A program made the translations under genes and the position numbers. From Paracoccaceae bacterium (GTDB taxonomy: Bacteria; Pseudomonadota; Alphaproteobacteria; Rhodobacterales; Rhodobacteraceae), in the NCBI GenBank assembly GCA_033344815.1, contig JAWPMR010000001.1:3272136-3336135 (forward strand): 64,000 bases of DNA, given 5' to 3'. The notes below the pieces were generated by a model. It did no database searches, was not told the DNA's origin, and saw only the letters and a list, made by a program, of their open reading frames with translations. Numbering within the stretch: position 1 is the stretch's first letter; the number at the start of each line of letters is the position of its first letter. Below, one piece after another: positions 16,680 to 24,201 of the stretch.

Positions 16680-17866
16680 GGATTTGTCCGCATGCAGACC
16701 GCTACGGTACGCACAACCGCAGGCATTTCACCGAACAGGCGCAGCGCCATCGAAACATCGCCTCGCATCCGCATCCTGTCTGCATAGTAAAGCCCCCAGA
16801 ATGAAGACGGCGTGCCGAGTAGCTGGACTAGATCCGCCTCATTCGCGGTCAGGATTACATCCGGTATTCGGCTGGAGACGGTCGCAACCTCGGCGCTTTC
16901 GCCGTCGGAGATCCAGTGGATTCTCTTTAGCGAATCTTCGTCGACAATCTCCAGGCAAACATGCGCCGCGACAGCAAGATGCGCCCCGCCGACCCGGCTC
17001 GATGCTTTCAACATCGCCTGGGGGCTTTGGGCGCCTCCGGGCGCTACGATCTCGCACGGGGCGTCGGTCGCTGGCGGCGCAAGACCTTGCTTTTTCTCCA
17101 GGCGCACCGCACCGAAATGATATCGTACGATCCGGAAGTCGGTGCCCTCAAGCTCGGGCAGAACCATGATCATCGGAGCCGACCCCGGGGCGGGTTCGGT
17201 TGGCAAAGGATCAGGTGCTGCCAGTCCCGAACGGGCGATAATCTCGGTCTGCAGGTCGATAATGGAGACCGGGGGATCACCCAGCGCGCGGGCACCGGCG
17301 CCAAAGTCAAAGGTCAAAAAGAGCTGCCCGTCGGGGCTTAATGCACGGTGGATCTCTGTAAAGAATGATTGGCGTTGGCGTTTCATCAAACCCTCAAAAA
17401 CTGAGATCGAAACGGCAGCGTCGAAGGCTCCGGATTTCACATCCCACCCGCACTCCGGCGCAATCTCCAAGGCACAGAGGCGGTCCGCAATGCCCAGTGC
17501 CGCCGCGTTTGACTGCACGGCAGTTACCGCATGGGGATCGATATCTACGACTGTGACGTGATAGCCAGAAAGGGCCAGTTCATAACAAAAGAGACTGCCG
17601 CCGCCGCCGACATCGAGCACCGAAGATCCGCGACCGAAATCCTCTTGGATACGTAGGGCGGTATGTACATGCTCCCAGTCGCGACCTCGGTCTTGACGCA
17701 ATGCGAGCCCAAGCGACCGCATCTTGAAAACCAACGCGAGATTGCGCTGGCGCTGGGCTGCATAATCGAGTCGGTCGAAGTACGGCGCAAAGCTTTCTGG
17801 GATCGCGGTGTATTGCGGAAGTTTTCCCCCGCGGTTTGCGCGTCGTGCCGAGTGCTGCGCCGTCAT
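16676..17866 (-). CDS. Methyltransferase with C-terminal SCP2-like domain
   Basis: The chosen start (ATG 17864-17866) overlaps the stop of the upstream gene by ATGA; a longer open frame upstream lacks support. Residues about 60-220 are a class I methyltransferase: motif I SVLDVGGGGS (82-91), VTVVDIDPHA, and LSPDGQLFLTFD. The last 100 residues (CLEIVDEDSL ... DVILTANEADLVQLLG ... MRMRGDVSMALRLFG) resemble an SCP2 sterol-carrier fold, which forms a hydrophobic pocket. Such a fusion could present a lipid-like or peptide substrate to the methyltransferase. The SCP2 call is moderately certain; the MT call is firm. Confidence 0.75.
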   Translation of the reverse strand: MTAQHSARRANRGGKLPQYTAIPESFAPYFDRLDYAAQRQRNLALVFKMRSLGLALRQDRGRDWEHVHTALRIQEDFGRGSSVLDVGGGGSLFCYELALSGYHVTVVDIDPHAVTAVQSNAAALGIADRLCALEIAPECGWDVKSGAFDAAVSISVFEGLMKRQRQSFFTEIHRALSPDGQLFLTFDFGAGARALGDPPVSIIDLQTEIIARSGLAAPDPLPTEPAPGSAPMIMVLPELEGTDFRIVRYHFGAVRLEKKQGLAPPATDAPCEIVAPGGAQSPQAMLKASSRVGGAHLAVAAHVCLEIVDEDSLKRIHWISDGESAEVATVSSRIPDVILTANEADLVQLLGTPSSFWGLYYADRMRMRGDVSMALRLFGEMPAVVRTVAVCMRTNP

Positions 17867-18756
17867 GGAGTTCGTCCTGCTTTGTCCAGGTCCAGTATCT
17901 CGGGGCCTCGCGTCGGCCGGTCGCGCCGTAGTCCGGCGAGGAAAATCTCGCGATCTGAGAGAACGGCGAGCGACGCGACATCGTCCGGAATATCGCAGCC
18001 AAGCTGATCGAGTATCGCCCGGAACGCACGCTGAATTCGGGGTCCTAGCATAGAAGCCAGCGCCCGCCGCGCGCAATGGGCCTGGGTGTCCTCGTCATAG
18101 GTGCTGTCTTCGACCGCATAGACTCGAAATACAAGCCAGAGTCCTCGGTCCGGGATCGGCGATGTGTCCAAAGGTCCGGAAAATCCCGGGGAAAGTGCCT
18201 TTTGGCGGACCGCACCAGGCGCCTCCCAAGCATAGATCGTCAACTTTGACAAAGGATGCTCGGATACTCCATCGGCAAACAAAACTGAGTAGCGCCGTGC
18301 CAACGTGTCAAAGCTTGTGTCGCATTCCGTCAGAACGTGGCAAAGCTCTTGGGCAATGCCCTCATCTTCAACAGCGATGTACCCGGCGTGGATCCGCGCG
18401 TATGAATCCGGATCTGCGTCGAAAAGTGCCCGCCCCGCGGTTGCCACATCAGGATGCGCCAGAAACGCTTGCTCTAGCAGGTCTGACTCGAGAGTTTGGA
18501 CCCAAGAATCGATGGTGAGCCCACGAACTGCCAGCCACGAGATTGTTGCGCCGCGGGACAACAAACCATGACGTCGGCGCATCTGGTCCGCTACCGCCTG
18601 CAGTGCCTCGCCATCGCAGATGACGCCCATAGCATCGGCAAGTTGTGCAAGAGCGGTCTGCCGTGCTGCGCGTTGTAGGGTGCCCGGGGGCATGGCGAGC
18701 ACAAGCTGATCGAGAAGCCGGCCGGGAAGATCTGAAGTTGCCGCCATTGATTGCAT
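17863..18756 (-). CDS. Parvulin/PpiC-like peptide-maturation protein
   Basis: The 297-residue protein is soluble, with no signal peptide. Its central region (IHAGYIAVEDEGIAQELC, TSFDTLARRYSVLF, then GPLDTSPIPDRGLWLVFRV) follows the layout of a PpiC/parvulin domain, where a small insertion-prone loop precedes SFDTLARRYS. The C-terminus (LGPRIQRAFRAILDQLG) is helical. Parvulin-like proteins of this size, sometimes annotated as putative peptide maturation system proteins, occur beside RiPP precursors. The start is directly abutting the upstream PhyH stop. Enzymatic activity is not assured; it may act as a chaperone or carrier for the precursor. Confidence 0.6.
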   Translation of the reverse strand: MQSMAATSDLPGRLLDQLVLAMPPGTLQRAARQTALAQLADAMGVICDGEALQAVADQMRRRHGLLSRGATISWLAVRGLTIDSWVQTLESDLLEQAFLAHPDVATAGRALFDADPDSYARIHAGYIAVEDEGIAQELCHVLTECDTSFDTLARRYSVLFADGVSEHPLSKLTIYAWEAPGAVRQKALSPGFSGPLDTSPIPDRGLWLVFRVYAVEDSTYDEDTQAHCARRALASMLGPRIQRAFRAILDQLGCDIPDDVASLAVLSDREIFLAGLRRDRPTRGPEILDLDKAGRTP

Positions 18757-19578
18757 CTATCCTTTTGAGTTCCAGATAACCGGGAACTCGCCTGGTTCCA
18801 GCAGTTGTCCGTCATTCTCTGGTCGGCCGACAGTGCGCTCCTGCGTTGCTGCGGGACGGCAACGGTGGCGTACGTCCTCGCCCGCGCAGCGGACGGAGAA
18901 GGCCCGCCGCCGCCAAGCCGTGGCGTTGCACGGAGCAGCGTGGGCGGTCATTGCATGAAACACTAGGCAATCTCCGGGTTGCATCTCGAAACCGATAATT
19001 GTCGCACCAACGGATTCTGGGTCCTGCATAACTGGCATGTAGCGCGGGCCAAATTCGGCGCCGGTGGTGAAGTCGCGCGGGCTGTACGCCTGCCAGCGGT
19101 GGCTTCCAGCGGCAAAGGTCATGCCTGCGCTCCGAGGAACCGCATCCACTGGCACCCAAATCGAACACATCTGTCGGCCCTCAACGGGCCAGTACGGCAT
19201 ATCCTGGTGCCAGGGTGTCTCCTTTCTTGTCCCGGCTTCCTTCACAATCAGTTGATCGGTGAAGTAGCGGATCGAGCGAGCGCGCATCAGCCGCCCGGCG
19301 AGCTCGGCGGCTGGCGAAGCCAGGACGAACCGCTCGAATGCGGAAAACCGGACGAGACCCTGATCGATGTAGAAGCGCCGACGGACGCCATCGACGAGAA
19401 TGTCTTCGCATGTCTCAAGGGTTGGGGCTGGTGCCGCATCGGCCTGTGTGCAAACCTCACAGAGTGTCTTCATCTCGTCGGGGGTGAATATTTGGCGCAC
19501 ACATGCAACGCCGTCGGTCTCAAAGTCCGTAACCGCTCGGCTCAAGGCCGTGTCGCTGAGGCGATCGCTTAGCAACAT
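18757..19578 (-). CDS. PhyH-type Fe(II)/2-oxoglutarate dioxygenase
   Basis: The 273-residue protein belongs to the phytanoyl-CoA dioxygenase superfamily, whose bacterial members hydroxylate, halogenate or desaturate amino acids and natural products. The iron ligands are visible: His124-x-Asp126 in TPWHQDMPYW and distal His213 in MTAHAAP, with a downstream Arg (RRAFSVR) to bind 2-oxoglutarate. There is a His (HQD) and no Gly/Ala at the Asp position, so hydroxylation rather than halogenation is the simplest guess. It sits second in the minus-strand operon, 22 bases after the other PhyH gene. Confidence 0.85.
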   Translation of the reverse strand: MLLSDRLSDTALSRAVTDFETDGVACVRQIFTPDEMKTLCEVCTQADAAPAPTLETCEDILVDGVRRRFYIDQGLVRFSAFERFVLASPAAELAGRLMRARSIRYFTDQLIVKEAGTRKETPWHQDMPYWPVEGRQMCSIWVPVDAVPRSAGMTFAAGSHRWQAYSPRDFTTGAEFGPRYMPVMQDPESVGATIIGFEMQPGDCLVFHAMTAHAAPCNATAWRRRAFSVRCAGEDVRHRCRPAATQERTVGRPENDGQLLEPGEFPVIWNSKG

Positions 19579-19600
19579 TTACTGTGCTCCTATTGTAGTG

Positions 19601-20416
19601 TCATTCAAACCCTGTATGACCCAGATATGGATGATGGATACGGTATCCGATCAGTTGAAGTACATCTTGGGGAAGCCGATCGAGCCGCTCGCGGGGGACA
19701 GTCAGATAGAAGTTTTCCTCCTGGCGCAGCCAGCCGAGCATCAAAGAGATCGACAGTGCCCGGCGCGGCTGGTCGGTGCGATTGGCGCCCGAACAGTGCA
19801 GCACCCCGCCAAGCAACGGCAGAACTGCGCCGCACGCCATGTCCGTTGTTACAAGCTGTTCTGGTCGAACAGGATCGACCGCATCCAGATCCAGCCGGCC
19901 AGGTCCGATTTTGTCGGGATCGCGCGCCCAGCGATGGCTGCCCGGCACCACCAGTGTGCCGCCATTTTCTGTCGTGAAATCGGTCATTGGAATAAGGAAG
20001 TTGATAACCGCCACCGGTCGGGGCCACGGCATCGGCCAGATCACATCGTCGCGGTGAATTGTACCCTGCGCGCTGCCTGGCTGAACCTCTATCAGGTGAA
20101 TCGCCGAAAGCTGGTAGGACGCGCAATGTGGCAACAAGAATCGCGTAGCGATGTTGTGGAGCAAATCTGATTGCAGAATTGGAACTATAGCCAGCGTTTT
20201 GGCCAGAACCGCGCCAACCCGCGCCGCGCCAGCGGCGAGCTCGCGCCGCAGGCGCGCACGATCCGTCGCAAGATATGGCGCTAGATCATCGTCGATCCGC
20301 TGGATCAGAGCCGGATCGATCACATCGCGGATCGCCGCCACGCCATCGCGTTCTAGCGCGCCGAGCATATCCTCGACGTCGGATTGACTGTTGAACTCTT
20401 CCAGTTGGGTGTTCAT
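19601..20416 (-). CDS. PhyH-type Fe(II)/2-oxoglutarate dioxygenase, first gene of operon
   Basis: A second PhyH-superfamily protein, 271 residues from the ATG at 20414-20416 (a start seven codons earlier is open but has no better ribosome site). Ligands are His121 and Asp123 in GTIHRDDVIW and His207 in GGVLHCSGANR, with an Arg in DQPRRALSISLMLGW for 2-oxoglutarate. It is clearly distinct from the neighbouring oxygenase, so the pathway likely has sequential oxidations. It faces the GNAT gene across a 139-base divergent region that should hold promoters for both directions. Confidence 0.85.
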   Translation of the reverse strand: MNTQLEEFNSQSDVEDMLGALERDGVAAIRDVIDPALIQRIDDDLAPYLATDRARLRRELAAGAARVGAVLAKTLAIVPILQSDLLHNIATRFLLPHCASYQLSAIHLIEVQPGSAQGTIHRDDVIWPMPWPRPVAVINFLIPMTDFTTENGGTLVVPGSHRWARDPDKIGPGRLDLDAVDPVRPEQLVTTDMACGAVLPLLGGVLHCSGANRTDQPRRALSISLMLGWLRQEENFYLTVPRERLDRLPQDVLQLIGYRIHHPYLGHTGFE

Positions 20417-20555
20417 GGCTGTCTCGCAAAGGCACATCGTCTATAAGTAAAGGAATAATCCCAGTAAAGGCGTACCTGTTACGAAAAGTCCACTTGGCAG
20501 CGAATTCGCCCGTTGCTATTCTTCCCGGTGTTAAAAAAAGGAGTGGCCAGAACAG

Positions 20556-21053
20556 ATGGATCTTGCGCTGGTAGCAGACTTTCCCGATCTCATTCCTACG
20601 CTCGGTGAGTGGTATCGCAATAGCTGTCCGGAAGAGAAGGAATCAGGACGTGACCCGGAGGATGATTTCCGCGGCTGTGCCAACCGCGATACGTTACCGA
20701 TAGCGCTGGTTGCGCTGCAGAATGGCGAGCCCGTTGGAGCGACCTTCGTCCTCGGAACTGTATCGCGGGCGGACCCGGCTCTAGGTCCTTGGCTGGATGG
20801 CGGTTTCGTGCCGTCATCGGAACGGCACAATGAAATATGCATGTTCATGAAAGTCGGATCGATCGCGCTTTGCCACAAAATGGGATTCGTGCGTGTCAAT
20901 CAAGGTGTGCGCTCGGAAACTGCAGCGCAGTGGTATGAGAAGAAGGGCTGGGTCCGATTCGATCTGCCCGGCAGTAATGATCCATCGGCGATATATCTGA
21001 CGCGTAGTACTGAAGCACTGAAGGCACCCGCCGGACGACGTTGGTGTTTTTAG
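20556..21053 (+). CDS. GNAT-family N-acetyltransferase
   Basis: This 165-residue protein resembles GNAT acetyltransferases, which move an acetyl group from acetyl-CoA to an amine. The central strand pattern (LPIALVALQNGEPVGATFVLG) and the C-terminal YEKKGWVRF segment are characteristic. The acetyl-CoA loop in the middle (VGSIALCHKMGF) is short and divergent, so catalytic competence is not assured. A GGAG sits about twelve bases before the ATG. It is divergent from the oxygenase operon and upstream of the glycosyltransferase; it could acetylate a product amine or provide self-protection. Confidence 0.65.
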   Translation: MDLALVADFPDLIPTLGEWYRNSCPEEKESGRDPEDDFRGCANRDTLPIALVALQNGEPVGATFVLGTVSRADPALGPWLDGGFVPSSERHNEICMFMKVGSIALCHKMGFVRVNQGVRSETAAQWYEKKGWVRFDLPGSNDPSAIYLTRSTEALKAPAGRRWCF

Positions 21054-21060
21054 CTCCGCG

Positions 21061-21080
21061 AAGGATCTATAAGGATCTAT
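21061..21080 (+). repeat. Perfect tandem decamer
   Basis: AAGGATCTAT occurs twice in direct tandem between the GNAT gene and the glycosyltransferase, about 100 bases upstream of the latter's chosen start. It might be a regulator binding site or replication slippage. Confidence 0.5.
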
Positions 21081-21178
21081 ATCGTGAAAAGTTCCCGTCG
21101 CAGAACGCAAAGCGAAGTATGGAATAGGTGTCTTTGTGTAGGTCTAACGGTGCACGAACAGCGGCCCGTAAGCATTTG

Positions 21179-22354
21179 ATGCGGGTCTCTCTTATCACTC
21201 TAGACGGCCTCTTCCCGCCAGCGCATGGTGGGGCTCATGTCCTGCAGATGATCGCTCAGGGACTTGCAGAGCTCGGGCACGATGTTTCTTGCCTGATCCG
21301 ACTGGCCGACGAAGATGCTAGCGATCTCACCGATCAGACAGTCGCGGGCCTTGCCGCGAGCGGTTTGAGGTATTCGCGATCATCAAGTGGTGTGGTGCGA
21401 TTCAAGAGTGGGGCGCTCAGCGGCGCAGGCGTCATCGATGCTGGCGGGCGGTTCCTTCCGTTCGTTCTATCCGAACTCCGGCGCACGGGCGCGGAGACCG
21501 TTATTATGTCGGATATCGGAGGCAGGCCCGCGCACACGTTGCTCTCAGTCATCGCCGAGCGGTTCACGGGAATGTTGGTGTATGCACCGCAAACTGTCCA
21601 CTTTTTGCCTGGCGGGCCGCTCGCGGTTCAGGCTGACCCTGCTGCCACAAAGGCGATGCGCCTTTGCCGCGTGGTCGTACCGAGCCAGTACTTGGCGGCC
21701 TATCTTCGGCAGCACTTGGGAATAGCGGCGCGCGTTAACCTGCCGCCGTTGTTTGCGCTTTCGGAAGTGCCGCCGCGACCGCAGCCCTTTGGTGGGCCGG
21801 TTGGCGTATTCAATCCTAACACATGGAAGGGGCTGCCGATCTTGCTGGCACTTGCCGACCGGCGGCCGGATTTGCAGTTTCTGGTACGGTGCGGCTGGCG
21901 GACTCTTCATACCGAGCGTGATGCCTTGTCGCAGCGCGGCAACGTTATCATTGAGGACCACTCCCATGACGGCGGAACGGTATATGATCAAGCGTCGATC
22001 ATCCTCGTACCGTCGCTCTGCTATGAATCGTTGGGCCTCGTTTCGATTGAGGCGATGCTGCGTGGCCTGCCCGTTGTAAGTGCGCGACATGGCGGTTTAG
22101 CCGAGGCCGGCCTCGGAACTGCAGTGCTTTGTACTGCGGTGCCAATCGTTTTCGAGGACGACCGGAAAAATCCAGGAGGTCACGTGCGCCAGCACGTGCC
22201 CGAGCAACCTCTCGATGACTGGCTCGCCGCTATCGACCGTCTGACCAACGACCGGGCTTGGTACGAGCAGCGCGCGCGACATGCCATTATCAGGTCGCAT
22301 GCATTCGCGCGCAGTCTGACTTGGGAGTCGACCGAGCGCTCCTTTTTGGGCTAG
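21179..22354 (+). CDS. GT4-like glycosyltransferase
   Basis: The product (391 residues from the ATG at 21179; an upstream GTG-type start at 21128 adds 17 unconvincing residues) is a GT-B-fold glycosyltransferase. The N-terminus MRVSLITLDGLFPPAHGGA shows the usual nucleotide-sugar-enzyme opening with the glycine-rich acceptor loop. The C-terminal half holds the ExxxxxxxE retaining-enzyme motif in YESLGLVSIEAM and PVVSARHGGLAE. It probably glycosylates the pathway product. It converges with the ligase gene, with 23 bases between the stops. Confidence 0.82.
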   Translation: MRVSLITLDGLFPPAHGGAHVLQMIAQGLAELGHDVSCLIRLADEDASDLTDQTVAGLAASGLRYSRSSSGVVRFKSGALSGAGVIDAGGRFLPFVLSELRRTGAETVIMSDIGGRPAHTLLSVIAERFTGMLVYAPQTVHFLPGGPLAVQADPAATKAMRLCRVVVPSQYLAAYLRQHLGIAARVNLPPLFALSEVPPRPQPFGGPVGVFNPNTWKGLPILLALADRRPDLQFLVRCGWRTLHTERDALSQRGNVIIEDHSHDGGTVYDQASIILVPSLCYESLGLVSIEAMLRGLPVVSARHGGLAEAGLGTAVLCTAVPIVFEDDRKNPGGHVRQHVPEQPLDDWLAAIDRLTNDRAWYEQRARHAIIRSHAFARSLTWESTERSFLG

Positions 22355-22377
22355 AATATTGATGGTACAGCATGATT

Positions 22378-24111
22378 TCAGCCAAGCAGCGTTTTGCCGT
22401 CTTCCGTGGCGTGCATGAACTGGGCACCACCGGATTCCCACAGCTGGCGATAATGACGATGTCGGCGCTTTCCACTGATGGTCGTCGCAAGCGTGTTGGG
22501 GGCCAACGTTACTACTTCGTCAGGCACGACCCCGAGTTTCTCCGCCGCGCTGCGACGGATGGCACGCAGCGCCTGGGTCTTGGCATCGTTTGAGGTTAGC
22601 TCAACGATCAATACGATCCGCTCTGTCCCGCGCTCTGGGTCGACCGCTCCGAAGGCCGCGAAGCGCCCGGCATCGACGCCTTCGATATCCTCTAAAACCG
22701 CCGTGAACTCGTCCGGGTCGATCTTGCGGCCGCGTATATTTATGGCGTCTTGTGACCGGCCGATCCAAAAGAGTTGACCATGGCGGAGATATCCAAGGTC
22801 TCCGGTCAACAGTAGCTTACCTTCGAACATAGCATCCGTGGCAGCCTGATCGTAGAGATACCCTTCGAACCGCGACGGGCTGTCGAGCACGATCTGCCCT
22901 ACCGTGCGCTCAGAAAGAGCACGGCCGTAGTCATCCCGAGTCAATACCGACAATCCTGGCCATGGTGCGCCCACAGTAGCGACGTCAGAACGTCGGGCGC
23001 CAGCGCTCCAGTCGGCTGCAATTCTACGCGTCTCAATTGCCCCGGCATCAAGCGAATCGACCAATAGCGGCGAGTCACCAGTCGAGGAAAAAGTTGCACC
23101 GCCGGTGTTTTCGGCCAAACCGTAGTTCGCCCGCAATGTCTCAGGGCGTAGCCCAGTACCGGATAGTGTCTCGAGCATCGCGGAAATGCTCGACGGTAGT
23201 ACTCTCTCGCCCGCGTTCCAGATTGCGCGGATCCCGGATAGCGACAGTCCAGCAATTAGATCCGGATCGACACGGTCGGCGATCTGGCGCAGTGCGAAGT
23301 TCGGTGCCGCGGTAATAGTGGCACCGCTTGCGTGCAACCCTCTCAGCCACATGGCCGGGTTACCGGCGAAGACCTGCGGGCTCATAAATGTTGCTGGTAT
23401 GCCATGCAAGAGCGAGACGAACAGGAAATTTAGCAGTCCGACGGTGTGGTGCAGGCCCGACCACGAGAAGAACCGGTCGCCGGGGCCAAGGGCCATAGAA
23501 TGTGCGACACCGGCGATAGCCGTTCGCATTGCCGGAGCATGCCAAATACAAACCCGGCTTGCTCCAGTGGTACCCGATGTCAGCTGCAATGCGTGGCAAC
23601 GCGCAATGCGATTCGCACGCCTTGGTAATTCTATAACCACCGTAGCAGTTTCAAGCGCCGCGAGATGGAGACACATAACGGGTGCGCCAGACGCTTCCAC
23701 TAAGTCTCTCGCTGCAGCAATCTGAGAGTGATTTCGCGTTGCCACGAGAACGACACGAGCATCGGTTATGGCTTGGGCGTGGGTCAAGACGGCCGTCGCG
23801 TTTGAAAAGCCCCCATCAAGCGCAGGTAGGACCAATGGCGGACAGCCCACGAGCACCGCGGCAACGATACAAATTGCGGCGTCCACTTCACCATCGCCGA
23901 ACGGCATGATGAGCACAGGCTCGGCTGCCATGAGCCCCGCATGGACAAGTCCGTATGCGACCGTTCGGGCCTGCGTCAGAACTTCCCCGCGTGTGCGCCA
24001 GATAAGCTCTCCGTCGCGATAGTACTGAGCCAAGGCTAGAGCGCTGGGGTTATGAGACAGCGCAGCCTCGACTTCAGCGGCGAATGCGGTATTCGGCTTA
24101 TCGGACTTCAA
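22378..24111 (-). CDS. Adenylate-forming ligase (acyl/amino-acid activating)
   Basis: The 577-residue protein is an ANL-superfamily enzyme that makes an acyl-adenylate, then a thioester. Visible motifs: LQLTSGTTGASRV (A3 phosphate loop), YGLAENTG (A5), LLTGDLGYL then GRSQDAINIRGRKIDPDEF (A7-A8), and ISGKRRHRHY with the terminal catalytic Lys (A10). It has no fused carrier domain. The acyl-carrier domain of the gene upstream is the likely acceptor. Start is TTG 24109-24111 behind AAAGGAGA. Pocket residues were not read, so the acid substrate is unknown. Confidence 0.85.
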   Translation of the reverse strand: MKSDKPNTAFAAEVEAALSHNPSALALAQYYRDGELIWRTRGEVLTQARTVAYGLVHAGLMAAEPVLIMPFGDGEVDAAICIVAAVLVGCPPLVLPALDGGFSNATAVLTHAQAITDARVVLVATRNHSQIAAARDLVEASGAPVMCLHLAALETATVVIELPRRANRIARCHALQLTSGTTGASRVCIWHAPAMRTAIAGVAHSMALGPGDRFFSWSGLHHTVGLLNFLFVSLLHGIPATFMSPQVFAGNPAMWLRGLHASGATITAAPNFALRQIADRVDPDLIAGLSLSGIRAIWNAGERVLPSSISAMLETLSGTGLRPETLRANYGLAENTGGATFSSTGDSPLLVDSLDAGAIETRRIAADWSAGARRSDVATVGAPWPGLSVLTRDDYGRALSERTVGQIVLDSPSRFEGYLYDQAATDAMFEGKLLLTGDLGYLRHGQLFWIGRSQDAINIRGRKIDPDEFTAVLEDIEGVDAGRFAAFGAVDPERGTERIVLIVELTSNDAKTQALRAIRRSAAEKLGVVPDEVVTLAPNTLATTISGKRRHRHYRQLWESGGAQFMHATEDGKTLLG

Positions 24112-24201
24112 ATGAGGTCTCCTTTCGGCTCATTTGTTCGGCGTTGGCGGGCTTTCGTATCGGAATCAGGCCACAATAACTGCGCAATAGTGTCGGCAAG
24201 G

